Part shown: positions 52,078 to 61,404 of the stretch, one piece after another | How positions within the stretch are numbered: the stretch's first letter is position 1 | How the letters are laid out: every line of letters starts with the position of its first letter | Assembly: GCA_015055945.1 (NCBI GenBank) | Contig: SVHH01000002.1 | Coordinates: forward strand, 124,001-188,000 | Direction: 5' to 3' | Length of the DNA stretch: 64,000 nt | From: Clostridiales bacterium | Lineage (GTDB): Bacteria > Bacillota > Clostridia > Christensenellales > Borkfalkiaceae | The notes under the pieces: generated by a model | The model's input: only the letters and a program-made list of their open reading frames with translations | What the model was told of the DNA's origin: nothing | Database searches by the model: none | Program-made: the position numbers and the translations under genes

Positions 52078-52989
52078 ATGAAAAAGACCATTAAATTATT
52101 TTCAATTTTTTGTTTAATACTCGTTCTATGTTCTTCGCTTTTTGCGGGGTGTGATTTGTTTGGTGGCGGAAGTGACGGCGTTGAAAGATATAACGACGAA
52201 TTAACTTCAGCGACGGGCAAGTGGTTTTTAATGGACGACAATGATACTTATTTTGAGTTTGACGGTACGAAAAACGTTATGACGGTTAGGTATTTTGAAG
52301 ACGGGGCTTTTAAATACGACGGAAAATTTAGGGCTATATATAAAGGGCTTGGCGATGACGTTATTACGCCGCTAACTTACGTTGTTAAGAGAAGTGATAA
52401 AACGAAAGAAGACTGGATAAACTGTTACGTTGAGAATTTTAAGCAAGACTTTACGCAGTTTACCATAATGAATATTGAAGAAGATTTGGGGATGATAGAC
52501 GCGTCCCTTTACTCACACGTTTATAGAATTAGTGAATTACCCTATAAAATGGGCACTTATATTTTAGAAGGCAAGGAACAAGTGGAAGAAACTGATAATT
52601 ATAAGTACGCAAAAGAATTTTATATCCCCAGCGGCACTTATAGTTTAAGTTCGGGCGAAAGTTTTACTTTTTTGGTAACAAAACCGACCACTCAAGAGTT
52701 GTTTCAGTATAGAAACGGCGATACGATAGTGGAAGGAACTTATAGGATGGCTCAAGATAAAAAGACCGTTTATTTGTATATATCGCACGACCAGTATTCA
52801 AAGGTAACCAAAGCCGATAAAGAGCATTACGACACCACTTTTGACATTTATTATCCGCCCGATATTTATCTTCGCGGAGATTTTTCTAACAGTGAACACT
52901 TAATAATCAACGATTTATATCATCACGGCGAAAGCCCGATTGAAGTTCCTGATTCCGCGTGGACTTTTGGAAAATATATTAAAAATTAA
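52078..52989 (+). CDS. Hypothetical lipoprotein
   Basis: MKKTIKLFSIFCLILVLCSSLFAGC lipobox. Confidence 0.75.
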   Translation: MKKTIKLFSIFCLILVLCSSLFAGCDLFGGGSDGVERYNDELTSATGKWFLMDDNDTYFEFDGTKNVMTVRYFEDGAFKYDGKFRAIYKGLGDDVITPLTYVVKRSDKTKEDWINCYVENFKQDFTQFTIMNIEEDLGMIDASLYSHVYRISELPYKMGTYILEGKEQVEETDNYKYAKEFYIPSGTYSLSSGESFTFLVTKPTTQELFQYRNGDTIVEGTYRMAQDKKTVYLYISHDQYSKVTKADKEHYDTTFDIYYPPDIYLRGDFSNSEHLIINDLYHHGESPIEVPDSAWTFGKYIKN

Positions 52990-53165
52990 GGTTTTTTAGT
53001 AAAAACAAGCAAAAAAGAGCAAAAAACGAAAAGTTGTTTGCTCTTTTTCTTTTGTCGAAAGAAAAAAGCTATTTTAAAAGTTTTACAAAATCAGTTTACA
53101 AAAAACATTTAATTATGTATAATTAAAAATAAGTTTATTGACAAGGCTTTTTTACAGGAGAAAAA

Positions 53166-54632
53166 ATGTTTTACTGGATCTTTTTTGCGCTTGCAATTGG
53201 CGCATCACTAGCAATGTTTTTTACAAAGATTTATAAAAGCGAAAACCCGTTGGTTGAAAAAATTGCTAAAATCACGGTTGTCGTTTGGATGTGTTTATAC
53301 TTTTTAAACCTTTTCCTTCCCGACGGCTTGGTTTTAAGAAGTTACGAAAACGTTTCGTACTACGTAACTGGTGAAAACACTTGGCTTGTTATGCTTAGAT
53401 GGTGTAACGACGTTGCCTTTTTAGTTCTTCCCGTTGCGGTATTCTTCAAAAAAGAAGCGTTTATTAAGATTTCTGGGTATTTTCTTATTCTCGTTTGCTT
53501 AGTTAACGTTGCCGTTTACTTTAAGCAAATTGAATTCTTCACCAGTGAACTCGGTGCGGGTATTGCTCAAATCAGATTTTTCAGCGCTGATTTTAAGGCT
53601 TTCTTATACGACAAGGTGTTTAGAAGCATTTGGTTTGGACTTTTAATGTTTGTTGAACTTATGCTTATCGTTTTCGTGGTTTTAAGAAATATTGAAGTTT
53701 TCAAAAAGCCCGTTACGGTAAAGGGCGCGCTTATTAACCTTGGAATTTTTGCGTTGGTATTCTTTTCGATTATGCCTATCTACGCACCGCAATATATTTT
53801 CAAAGGTTATTCACTCACAACCGAAAATAATTTTGACAACTTCAAAATGGGCACGCCTTTCCATATTATTTGGATAATCTTCGTAATTGCTGAAGGCGTT
53901 GGTTTGACCCTTTTGTTTAGAAAGAAATCTTATGAAGATAAATATATAGTGGTATTGATGCTTGCATTATCGCTCGTTATGCAATATCACGAAATGTTTA
54001 CTTGCGTAGGTGAAATTACCACGCATAGAATGCCCTTCCAACTGTGCAATATGGCTGGTTTCTTCATCCTTTTAATGCTTTTAACAAAGAGCGAAAAGGT
54101 TTATCACTTTACCTTGGTTATAAACGCGGTCGGCGCAATAATCGCTATGGCGATATGTGATACCACGCCTTTTGGTATTGCTTACGTAATGAATATTCAC
54201 TACGTATTCGAACACACCAACGTAATTTTAACGCCTATCCTTTGTGCAACATTAGGGCTTTTCCCGAGATTGAAAACCAAGCACGTTATTGACTTCTTAG
54301 TTGGTTTTGCAATTTATTTTGCATTTATTCTTCTCATCGGTGGAACGTTTACTGGTCTTAAAGAAATGGGCGGGGAAAACGCTGATTACTGGAATTGCAA
54401 TTACTTGTTTATGTTCAACAAGGACGAAACCGCCGCAATCGTCGGTTTCGTTGCGCCTTTGTTTGATATAAAAATTACTTTATTTAACTTCTTTACGCTT
54501 AGTTTAATACAATTAGTTGTATTCGTTGCGTTCTCTGTGATATGCACGGGCGCGTTCTTCGCAATTAAAGCGCTTACGAATATAGGCAAAAAGAAAGAAC
54601 CCGTTATTAAAAATGAGCAACTTAGCGAATAA
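53166..54632 (+). CDS. Polytopic membrane protein, YwaF/TMEM164-like C-terminal half
   Basis: Many TMs; HRMPFQLCNMAGFFILL...HYVFEHTNVILTPIL. Confidence 0.65.
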   Translation: MFYWIFFALAIGASLAMFFTKIYKSENPLVEKIAKITVVVWMCLYFLNLFLPDGLVLRSYENVSYYVTGENTWLVMLRWCNDVAFLVLPVAVFFKKEAFIKISGYFLILVCLVNVAVYFKQIEFFTSELGAGIAQIRFFSADFKAFLYDKVFRSIWFGLLMFVELMLIVFVVLRNIEVFKKPVTVKGALINLGIFALVFFSIMPIYAPQYIFKGYSLTTENNFDNFKMGTPFHIIWIIFVIAEGVGLTLLFRKKSYEDKYIVVLMLALSLVMQYHEMFTCVGEITTHRMPFQLCNMAGFFILLMLLTKSEKVYHFTLVINAVGAIIAMAICDTTPFGIAYVMNIHYVFEHTNVILTPILCATLGLFPRLKTKHVIDFLVGFAIYFAFILLIGGTFTGLKEMGGENADYWNCNYLFMFNKDETAAIVGFVAPLFDIKITLFNFFTLSLIQLVVFVAFSVICTGAFFAIKALTNIGKKKEPVIKNEQLSE

Positions 54633-55617
54633 AAGTTTAATAAGCCGCTCTTCTACAAGCGCGCTCAAGATAATATTTCAAGTGATGGTGCTTTTTCATC
54701 ATTTGTATTTGTGCTCTACGGAATTTGGCCGACACGTTAGTGCAATGGCTGGCCCCGTTGCGGTTGGGGGATTTTTAATACTTTCCGGTTACGGCGTTGG
54801 GTTAAGTTACAAAAAAAGTGGGGAAGAATATTCTCATAAACTTCTTTTTAAGCGTGTTCCGTCCACTTACCTAATGCTATTTATCACGAATATTTGTTAT
54901 CTTGCGTTGTATTTTTATATGGGTAGCAAGTTTGATAACTTATTCGACCTTGCGGTTTCCGTTTTATATCTTCCGATTTTTGATGGGTTTGTTGCGCTTT
55001 CGCACTACGTCTACTTTTTGGCAGATTTAATTATATATTATATAATGTTTCTATTGTTTTCACATTTGTTTAGAAAACAAAAAAACGGGTTGACGATAAC
55101 AGCCGCGGCTATGTGCGCCGTGTTAATTATCGTAATTATAGTTTTATCAATAATAAACGCGAAAACTGGCAGTTCTAGATATTTACGTGCGTGTTTATGT
55201 TTTCCGTTTGGGCTGACGTGTGCTTGTTTCGACCAACCGCTCGTTAAGTTTTTTAAGAAATTTAAGTGGTTTATAGTAGCAATCTTATTTATTGTAGGTG
55301 TAATTGTTTACTGGTTTGGCGCAAACAAGACTGCAAATGAATACGCCGTTCCAGTACTTGTTGGCTTAGCAATAGTTTTAGCATTTAGCGGGTGCGAATT
55401 CAAGAGCAAGATAATAGAATATTTTGCATCCCTTATGCTTTACGTTTACCTTTCGCACGAATTATTTAGGGAATTGTTGATTTACGAGTTTCCTAATATG
55501 CACCAAAACGTAAGGGCAATAATTGTGGTGGCATTGTCGCTGCTTATAGCGATTATAATCACTACGTTAATAAATTTTATAAGTAAAAAGTCAAAGAAAA
55601 AAGAGAAAAACGCCTAA
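54613..55617 (+). CDS. Acyltransferase-3-like membrane protein
   Basis: IIFQVMVLFHHLYL...VAVGGFLILSGYGVGLSYKKSG; C-terminal YLSHELFR. Confidence 0.8.
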   Translation: MSNLANKSLISRSSTSALKIIFQVMVLFHHLYLCSTEFGRHVSAMAGPVAVGGFLILSGYGVGLSYKKSGEEYSHKLLFKRVPSTYLMLFITNICYLALYFYMGSKFDNLFDLAVSVLYLPIFDGFVALSHYVYFLADLIIYYIMFLLFSHLFRKQKNGLTITAAAMCAVLIIVIIVLSIINAKTGSSRYLRACLCFPFGLTCACFDQPLVKFFKKFKWFIVAILFIVGVIVYWFGANKTANEYAVPVLVGLAIVLAFSGCEFKSKIIEYFASLMLYVYLSHELFRELLIYEFPNMHQNVRAIIVVALSLLIAIIITTLINFISKKSKKKEKNA

Positions 55618-55672
55618 TGATAGGCGTTTTTCCGTTTTAAAAAATATATTATATAGAGATGAAAATGCTTAA

Positions 55673-56728
55673 TTAATCAAAGGGCGGTTTGGGTTTAATA
55701 CACTCGCCTGAAACGGCATCTTGAAACATCATCCAAAACCCATCACCCGACAAGTCGAATATGGATAGTGGAATAAACGTGCAAAACCCCTTTAATTCTT
55801 TGGGCGGCGTTTTAGAATAAACGGCAGGAACGCCGTAACATATGTATTTTTCTTTAGCGCGTTCTTTGATAACGCCCACGATGTAATACTTATCAGCGGA
55901 ATAATTTATTTGCGCCCATCGACTTTTTGGGAAAAGTCCTTTTAATCTATCATCTTTGGGGTATTTACTAAAAATTTTTTCTAAATCTTGTTCAACGGTT
56001 TTAAAGTAGGGCTGCTCTTTTGAATATTCTTCGCCGCGACTAGCGTCCGCTTCATTTTTAAAGAAGTCAGCTGCCGAACGGATAATTTTCGTTTCTTCTT
56101 CGCGGCTATCAATAGTTTGGACATTTGGTATCCGTAAAGTGTCATCATCGTTCTCCTTTATATTTACGGGCGGCGGTAACTGCTGGTCAAATTCGTAAAA
56201 ATTTGTAGTTGCAACCGCTTCATCGTCATAAAAAGCCTTAACGGTGTCGCTTTTTTGTGACGGAAACTCTTTTTTTGGCGTGTTAATTGCGGGTGGTTCT
56301 TGCACGGCTGGTTTTTCTTGTAAGTGTAAACTTCTTTCTTCCAAACACTTTTCTGCAACTAAACTCTTAAATTTGCTAAGCGTGCAAGTAGAATTGTCTT
56401 CGCTCGCAAAAGCAAAGGTTATAGGTACGCCGTTAATAGCGTAAAGGCCAACCGAAATTCCGCTTTTAACTGCGGGCATAGTTGAAAAAATAAAACTTTG
56501 AGAAGTAGGTTTTTTCCCACAGTCAAAAGTAAAACAGTCGCCGTTTGCGTCTACTAACATAAATTTATAAACAGTGTTCTCAATGGGCATAACGTTTAGA
56601 GTGGTTAAATGCAAACTAGCAACGTCTTTTTCAATTTCAATACGACACATCGCACTGACCGCCTTGTCGCTGATAGAGAAACCTGCTTCAATTTGTTTTA
56701 ATACTAAAATTTTTTTATAAAAACTCAT
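55673..56728 (-). CDS. Hypothetical protein with N-terminal domain and acidic linker
   Basis: Start MSFYKKILVLKQIEAGFSISD; C-terminal RWAQINYSADKYYIVGVIKERAKEKYICYGVPAVY. Confidence 0.65.
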   Translation of the reverse strand: MSFYKKILVLKQIEAGFSISDKAVSAMCRIEIEKDVASLHLTTLNVMPIENTVYKFMLVDANGDCFTFDCGKKPTSQSFIFSTMPAVKSGISVGLYAINGVPITFAFASEDNSTCTLSKFKSLVAEKCLEERSLHLQEKPAVQEPPAINTPKKEFPSQKSDTVKAFYDDEAVATTNFYEFDQQLPPPVNIKENDDDTLRIPNVQTIDSREEETKIIRSAADFFKNEADASRGEEYSKEQPYFKTVEQDLEKIFSKYPKDDRLKGLFPKSRWAQINYSADKYYIVGVIKERAKEKYICYGVPAVYSKTPPKELKGFCTFIPLSIFDLSGDGFWMMFQDAVSGECIKPKPPFD

Positions 56729-57106
56729 TAACGAAATCCTAATATTTTTGTCTTTCTTACAATATATATGAAACAATATTGAAAAATATAGATTATTTTG
56801 TCAAAAAACAAGTAAAAAAGTAAAAATTGAAAAAATTAAAAAGGCGTGGAAAAATTTGTAAAAAGTTTAGTTAAAACCCTTTACTTTTGACACGATGTTT
56901 GTTAGAATATACACTGAGGGAACAAAAAGATTTTTTGTTTTAAGGCGATTATTTAAATTGCGTAAATCATAAATAAATATTTAGCGAAATTGCATTTTTT
57001 GTATAACCTTATAGCATTTTGCAAATACTTAAAATTGACTTGTTAAAAACCAAATAAATAAAGAAAAATACACTCAGGCAACTGAGAATACGTAAGGAGA
57101 ATTATT

Positions 57107-58882
57107 ATGACGACCAACAAGAAAGTTCTGGATTTTATCCAAGAAGCACAAGCGCTCTGCCAACCCGACCAAATCGTTTGGATTGACGGTAGTGAAGAAC
57201 AACTCGAAGCGTTGAGAAAGCAAGCAGTTGAAGAAAAAATTCTTATTAAACTCAATCAAGAAAAATTACCTGGCTGCTATCTCCACCGCACCACTGTTAA
57301 CGACGTTGCCAGAGTAGAAGGCAGAACCTTTATCTGTTCAAAGAAAAAAGAAGATTCCGCTCCCATCAATAACTGGATGGAAACTGGCGAAGCAATGGCT
57401 CTTATGAACGACCTTTTCAAAGGCGTTATGAAGGGTAGAACTATGTACGTTATCCCTTATTCAATGGGTGCTGTAGGTAGTAAGTTCTCAAAAATCGGTA
57501 TCGAACTTACCGACTCTGTTTACGTAGTTCTTAATATGGCTATAATGACTAGAGTAGGCAAGGCTGTTGTTGATGCTTTAGGCGATGGCGACTTCATCAA
57601 AGGTTTACACTCTTACGCAGAACTTTCTGAAGAAAAGAGATATATTATGCACTTCCCCGAAGAAAATACCATTATGTCAATCAACTCTAACTATGGTGGT
57701 AACGTTCTTCTCGGTAAAAAGTGCTTTGCGCTCCGTATTGCATCATTCCTTGGTAAGAACGAAGGCTGGATGGCTGAACACATGCTTATCCTTGGCATCA
57801 CCAATCCCAAGGGTGAAAAGAAATACATTGCTGCTGCATTCCCCAGTGCTTGCGGTAAAACTAACCTTGCAATGCTTATTCCCCCCAAATCATATCTTGA
57901 AAAGGGTTATAAGATTGAATGCGTAGGCGACGACATCGCTTGGATTAGAGTTGGCGAAGACGGTAGACTTTGGGCAGTTAACCCCGAAAACGGTTTCTTC
58001 GGCGTTGCTCCTGGTACTAACGTTAAGTCTAACCCCAACGCACTTTACTCTACTATGAAAAACACCATTTTCACCAACGTTGTTCAAAACCTTGATGACA
58101 ACACCGTTTGGTGGGAAGGTCTTGATAAAAATCCCCCCAAGAACGCTATCGACTGGAAGGGTAACCCCTGGAACGGCGATATGAAGGATGCTGAAGGCAA
58201 GGCTATTAAGGGTGCACACCCCAACAGCCGTTTCACCGCTCCTGCAATCAACTGCCCGTGCATTTCTGATCAATTCGAAGCACCCGACGGCGTACCCCTT
58301 ACCGCTATCGTATTCGGTGGTAGACGTGCTAAGACTGCACCGTTAGTATATCAAAGCAAGGACTGGAACAACGGTGTATTCGTAGGTTCTATCATGGCAA
58401 GTGAAACTACTGCTGCTGCAACCGGCGCTGTAGGTGTTGTTCGTCGTGACCCGATGGCAATGAGACCGTTCGTTGGCTACAATATGGGCGACTACTTCAA
58501 TCACTGGATTGAAATGGGCGAAAAGATTACCAACAAACCCCAAATCTTCAACGTTAACTGGTTCAGAACTGATGATGAAGGCAACTTCATTTGGCCGGGC
58601 TTTGGCGATAACATGCGCGTTCTTGAATGGATTATCGACCGTTGCGAAGGCAAGGTAGATGCTCAAGAAACCGCTATCGGTTACGTTCCTAACGCAGAAG
58701 ACATCAACATCGAAGGTCTTGAAGATATCACCGTTGATACTATTAAAGAACTTCTTACCGTTGATAAAGAAAACTGGAAGAAGGAAGCAGAAGGCATTGA
58801 ACAATTCTACGGCGAACTCACTCGTGTTCCTGAAGAATTAAAGGCTCAACTTGCTACTTTGAAAGCAAACTTAGATAAATAA
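57107..58882 (+). CDS. pckG: Phosphoenolpyruvate carboxykinase (GTP)
   Basis: FPSACGKTNLAMLIPP, CVGDDIAWIRVGEDGRLWAVNPENGFFGVAPGTN, FGGRRA. Confidence 0.97.
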   Translation: MTTNKKVLDFIQEAQALCQPDQIVWIDGSEEQLEALRKQAVEEKILIKLNQEKLPGCYLHRTTVNDVARVEGRTFICSKKKEDSAPINNWMETGEAMALMNDLFKGVMKGRTMYVIPYSMGAVGSKFSKIGIELTDSVYVVLNMAIMTRVGKAVVDALGDGDFIKGLHSYAELSEEKRYIMHFPEENTIMSINSNYGGNVLLGKKCFALRIASFLGKNEGWMAEHMLILGITNPKGEKKYIAAAFPSACGKTNLAMLIPPKSYLEKGYKIECVGDDIAWIRVGEDGRLWAVNPENGFFGVAPGTNVKSNPNALYSTMKNTIFTNVVQNLDDNTVWWEGLDKNPPKNAIDWKGNPWNGDMKDAEGKAIKGAHPNSRFTAPAINCPCISDQFEAPDGVPLTAIVFGGRRAKTAPLVYQSKDWNNGVFVGSIMASETTAAATGAVGVVRRDPMAMRPFVGYNMGDYFNHWIEMGEKITNKPQIFNVNWFRTDDEGNFIWPGFGDNMRVLEWIIDRCEGKVDAQETAIGYVPNAEDINIEGLEDITVDTIKELLTVDKENWKKEAEGIEQFYGELTRVPEELKAQLATLKANLDK

Positions 58883-58957
58883 TTTAAGCGCGAATAAGCA
58901 GTGCGTTTCTTCGTTACTACTTCTTCACTCTTAAAAGAGTTTAATAAAAAACAAAAA

Positions 58958-58990
58958 CGCTTTGCGAACTGCAAAGCGTTTTTTTATATC
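58958..58990. terminator. Intrinsic terminator
   Basis: AAAAACGCTTTGCgaactGCAAAGCGTTTTTTTA. Confidence 0.85.
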
Positions 58991-59010
58991 TTATATATAT
59001 TATATAATGT

Positions 59011-59484
59011 TTATTCGTACTTAAAAGTTACGTTCTTTTGGCTGTTTAGTGCGGTTAAATATTTTTCACACTCTATTTTTGCGCTTTTCAAGGATAAGCA
59101 CTTATAATTTCCGCACTCTTTGCGGGTGTTTCCAAACATTTCACCCTTGTGGTCAATGGTTTTTTTGAGCGCAAGTTTAACTTCGTTTAACACGGTTTGA
59201 TTATCTAAATTTCTAACTAAAAGATAAAACCCAGTTCTGCAACCCATAGGCCCAAAATAAATTACGCTATCTTTAATAGCGGAATTTCTTAAAAAAGTTG
59301 CCATCATGTGTTCAACCGAGTGCATAGTTATATCGTCTAAATAATCGCCATTGTTAGGGACGCGCGTGCGCAAATCGTAAGTAATAATATCCCCGTCAAT
59401 TCTTGAAATATAAATACCCACTCCTATTTTATCGTGGTCGACGGAAAAACTTGCAATTTTTTTAGTTGTGTTAGTGCTGTCCAT
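59011..59484 (-). CDS. luxS: S-ribosylhomocysteine lyase
   Basis: MHSVEHMMATFLRN, YFGPMGCRTGFYLLV; start MDSTN at 59484. Confidence 0.95.
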   Translation of the reverse strand: MDSTNTTKKIASFSVDHDKIGVGIYISRIDGDIITYDLRTRVPNNGDYLDDITMHSVEHMMATFLRNSAIKDSVIYFGPMGCRTGFYLLVRNLDNQTVLNEVKLALKKTIDHKGEMFGNTRKECGNYKCLSLKSAKIECEKYLTALNSQKNVTFKYE

Positions 59485-59622
59485 AGTTCTACCTAAAAAG
59501 TTTTTTTCAATTATATCATAAAACGGCAAAAAGTCAAAGTGATTTTATTTTTTATGCTAATTTGCATTGCAAAAAAGAAATGTATTATGTTATAATAATA
59601 AAGCAAGATGATGTTTCTCAAT

Positions 59623-59698
59623 GAAAAGGGTATACCCTTTTCTCTATCCTTACGAATAGAGAAAAGGGTATACCCTTTTCTCTATCCTTACGAATAGA
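59623..59698. repeat. Two perfect 38-bp tandem units containing nested palindromes
   Basis: GAAAAGGGTATACCCTTTTCTCTATCCTTACGAATAGA x2; perfect 30-bp palindrome ATAGAGAAAAGGGTATACCCTTTTCTCTAT at 59656-59685. Confidence 0.97.
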
Positions 59699-59738
59699 GA
59701 AAAAGCATTTTGATAGATAAATATTTAAGGAGTTTATT

Positions 59739-61292
59739 ATGAAGAAAACAATAAGAGCGTTGTCGCTTGCGTTGGTGTGCGTAATGCTTATGCCGTTGAT
59801 AGTTGCTTGTCAACCAGCAAACCAACACGCACACAACTATAGCGAAATGGTTACCACCGCTGAATTCTTAAACGAAGAAGGAAGTTGCTCTAAAAAGTCA
59901 ACTTACTTTTATTCTTGTGAGTGCGGTGAAAAGGGCACGGAAATATTTGAAGGTGATTATGCTTATGCGCATAATTACGACCAAAAGAACACCGATGATA
60001 AGTATTTGAAAGAAAACGTTTCTTGCACACAAAAAGCAGTTTATTACTATTCTTGCAAGTGCGGTGCAAAAGGCACGGAAACTTTTGAAGGCGAAAGCAC
60101 TTCAGACCACGTATTTAATTTAAAGAATACTGCTGACAAGTACGTAAAAGAAAAGGGAAGTTGTTCATCAAAAGCCCTTTACTATTACTCTTGTAAGTGC
60201 GGTGAAAAAGGTGAAGAAGTATTTGAAGGCGATTATATTCATAATTTTGGCGACAAAATAACCACTTATGAATATTTTGCAAGCGATTCTACCGCAACAA
60301 CGGCAACTCAGTTTTATAATTCTTGCACGAGTTGTGGAGAAAAGACGACTTTTGAATTTGGTAAGACTGATAGCCAAAGAGCAGCAGTAGGTAGCAAGGT
60401 TAAAGAAACACTTGACGGTAAAAAGATTTTAATTGTAGGTTGTTCATACAACTATTACGGTAAAATCGTTAACCCCGTAAATGTTGGCGTTACTACACAA
60501 ACTGCCCGTGATAACAACCAAGGATATTTTTGGGAACTTTGTAGGCAAAACGGTGCAGACGTAGAAGTTGGCAACTGGTGTTTTGGTGGTCATGACTTAA
60601 CCGACCTTTTGGGAACGAGTTGTGCTGCTGACCGTGGCCATGATGGGTTTAACCACCTTGCAGCGTTAAAAGACCGTAATTTTGATTACGTTAGTTTAAT
60701 GGATATTGCAAGACCTAAAAAATTAACTGTAGAAGAATATATTGAAGAATTAAAAGGCTTTATGAAAATATTTACCGACGTAAATCCTAACTGTAAATTT
60801 ATATATTCTATACCTTGTGGTGCTTATTGGTATAAAAATGCAGATAGAACAGACTTTAAGGAAACTTACGTAGGAACTGTTTACGCAAAAGAAATTGCAA
60901 AACTTCCCAATATGGTTGTAATGGACTGGGGCAAAATGATTCACGACCTTGTTAAGGGAAACGCTAAAGTTCCAAATTCAACCTTTACTTATAACGCAAA
61001 CAGTTTTATCGTTGGTGACGGTTATCACCCCAACTTATTGAGTGGTTATATCAATACCCTTATGACCTATTGTCTTATTACTGGTGAAACTGCAGTTGGT
61101 CAACCTATCAACCTTGAAAACGGTTTAGAAAATTCACAGGCTGCACCGTATAAGAAGTCAGTATATGTTGCAAATTACTATAAAGGTCAAAAAACAAACT
61201 TTATTGAAATTATGGATTCTGCAAGCGAAATGGCAAATATTCAAAAAGTAGTAAATAGATATCTTGATATGCAAACTTATCTCTACTACTAA
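59739..61292 (+). CDS. Lipoprotein with CxCG repeats and C-terminal SGNH/DUF4886-like domain
   Basis: Lipobox LIVAC; repeated SCxxKAxYYYSCKCGxKGTExFEG; KILIVGCSYNYYGK...GDGYHPNLLSGYI. Confidence 0.75.
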   Translation: MKKTIRALSLALVCVMLMPLIVACQPANQHAHNYSEMVTTAEFLNEEGSCSKKSTYFYSCECGEKGTEIFEGDYAYAHNYDQKNTDDKYLKENVSCTQKAVYYYSCKCGAKGTETFEGESTSDHVFNLKNTADKYVKEKGSCSSKALYYYSCKCGEKGEEVFEGDYIHNFGDKITTYEYFASDSTATTATQFYNSCTSCGEKTTFEFGKTDSQRAAVGSKVKETLDGKKILIVGCSYNYYGKIVNPVNVGVTTQTARDNNQGYFWELCRQNGADVEVGNWCFGGHDLTDLLGTSCAADRGHDGFNHLAALKDRNFDYVSLMDIARPKKLTVEEYIEELKGFMKIFTDVNPNCKFIYSIPCGAYWYKNADRTDFKETYVGTVYAKEIAKLPNMVVMDWGKMIHDLVKGNAKVPNSTFTYNANSFIVGDGYHPNLLSGYINTLMTYCLITGETAVGQPINLENGLENSQAAPYKKSVYVANYYKGQKTNFIEIMDSASEMANIQKVVNRYLDMQTYLYY

Positions 61293-61317
61293 TATAAAAA
61301 AATAAAACAAAACGCAA

Positions 61318-61353
61318 GAACGGTGAATTTACCCTTAAGTTCTTGCGTTTTTT
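61318..61353 (+). terminator. Intrinsic terminator
   Basis: CGCAAGAAC...GTTCTTGCGTTTTTTT. Confidence 0.8.
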
Positions 61354-61404
61354 TGCATTTTGGTGTATTATAATGATAAATTAACTTTATTTTAGGAGTT
61401 TATT

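Noticed and set aside
59623-59698. Possible CRISPR-like repeat
   Set aside because: The two units are directly adjacent with no spacer, and no cas genes are present.
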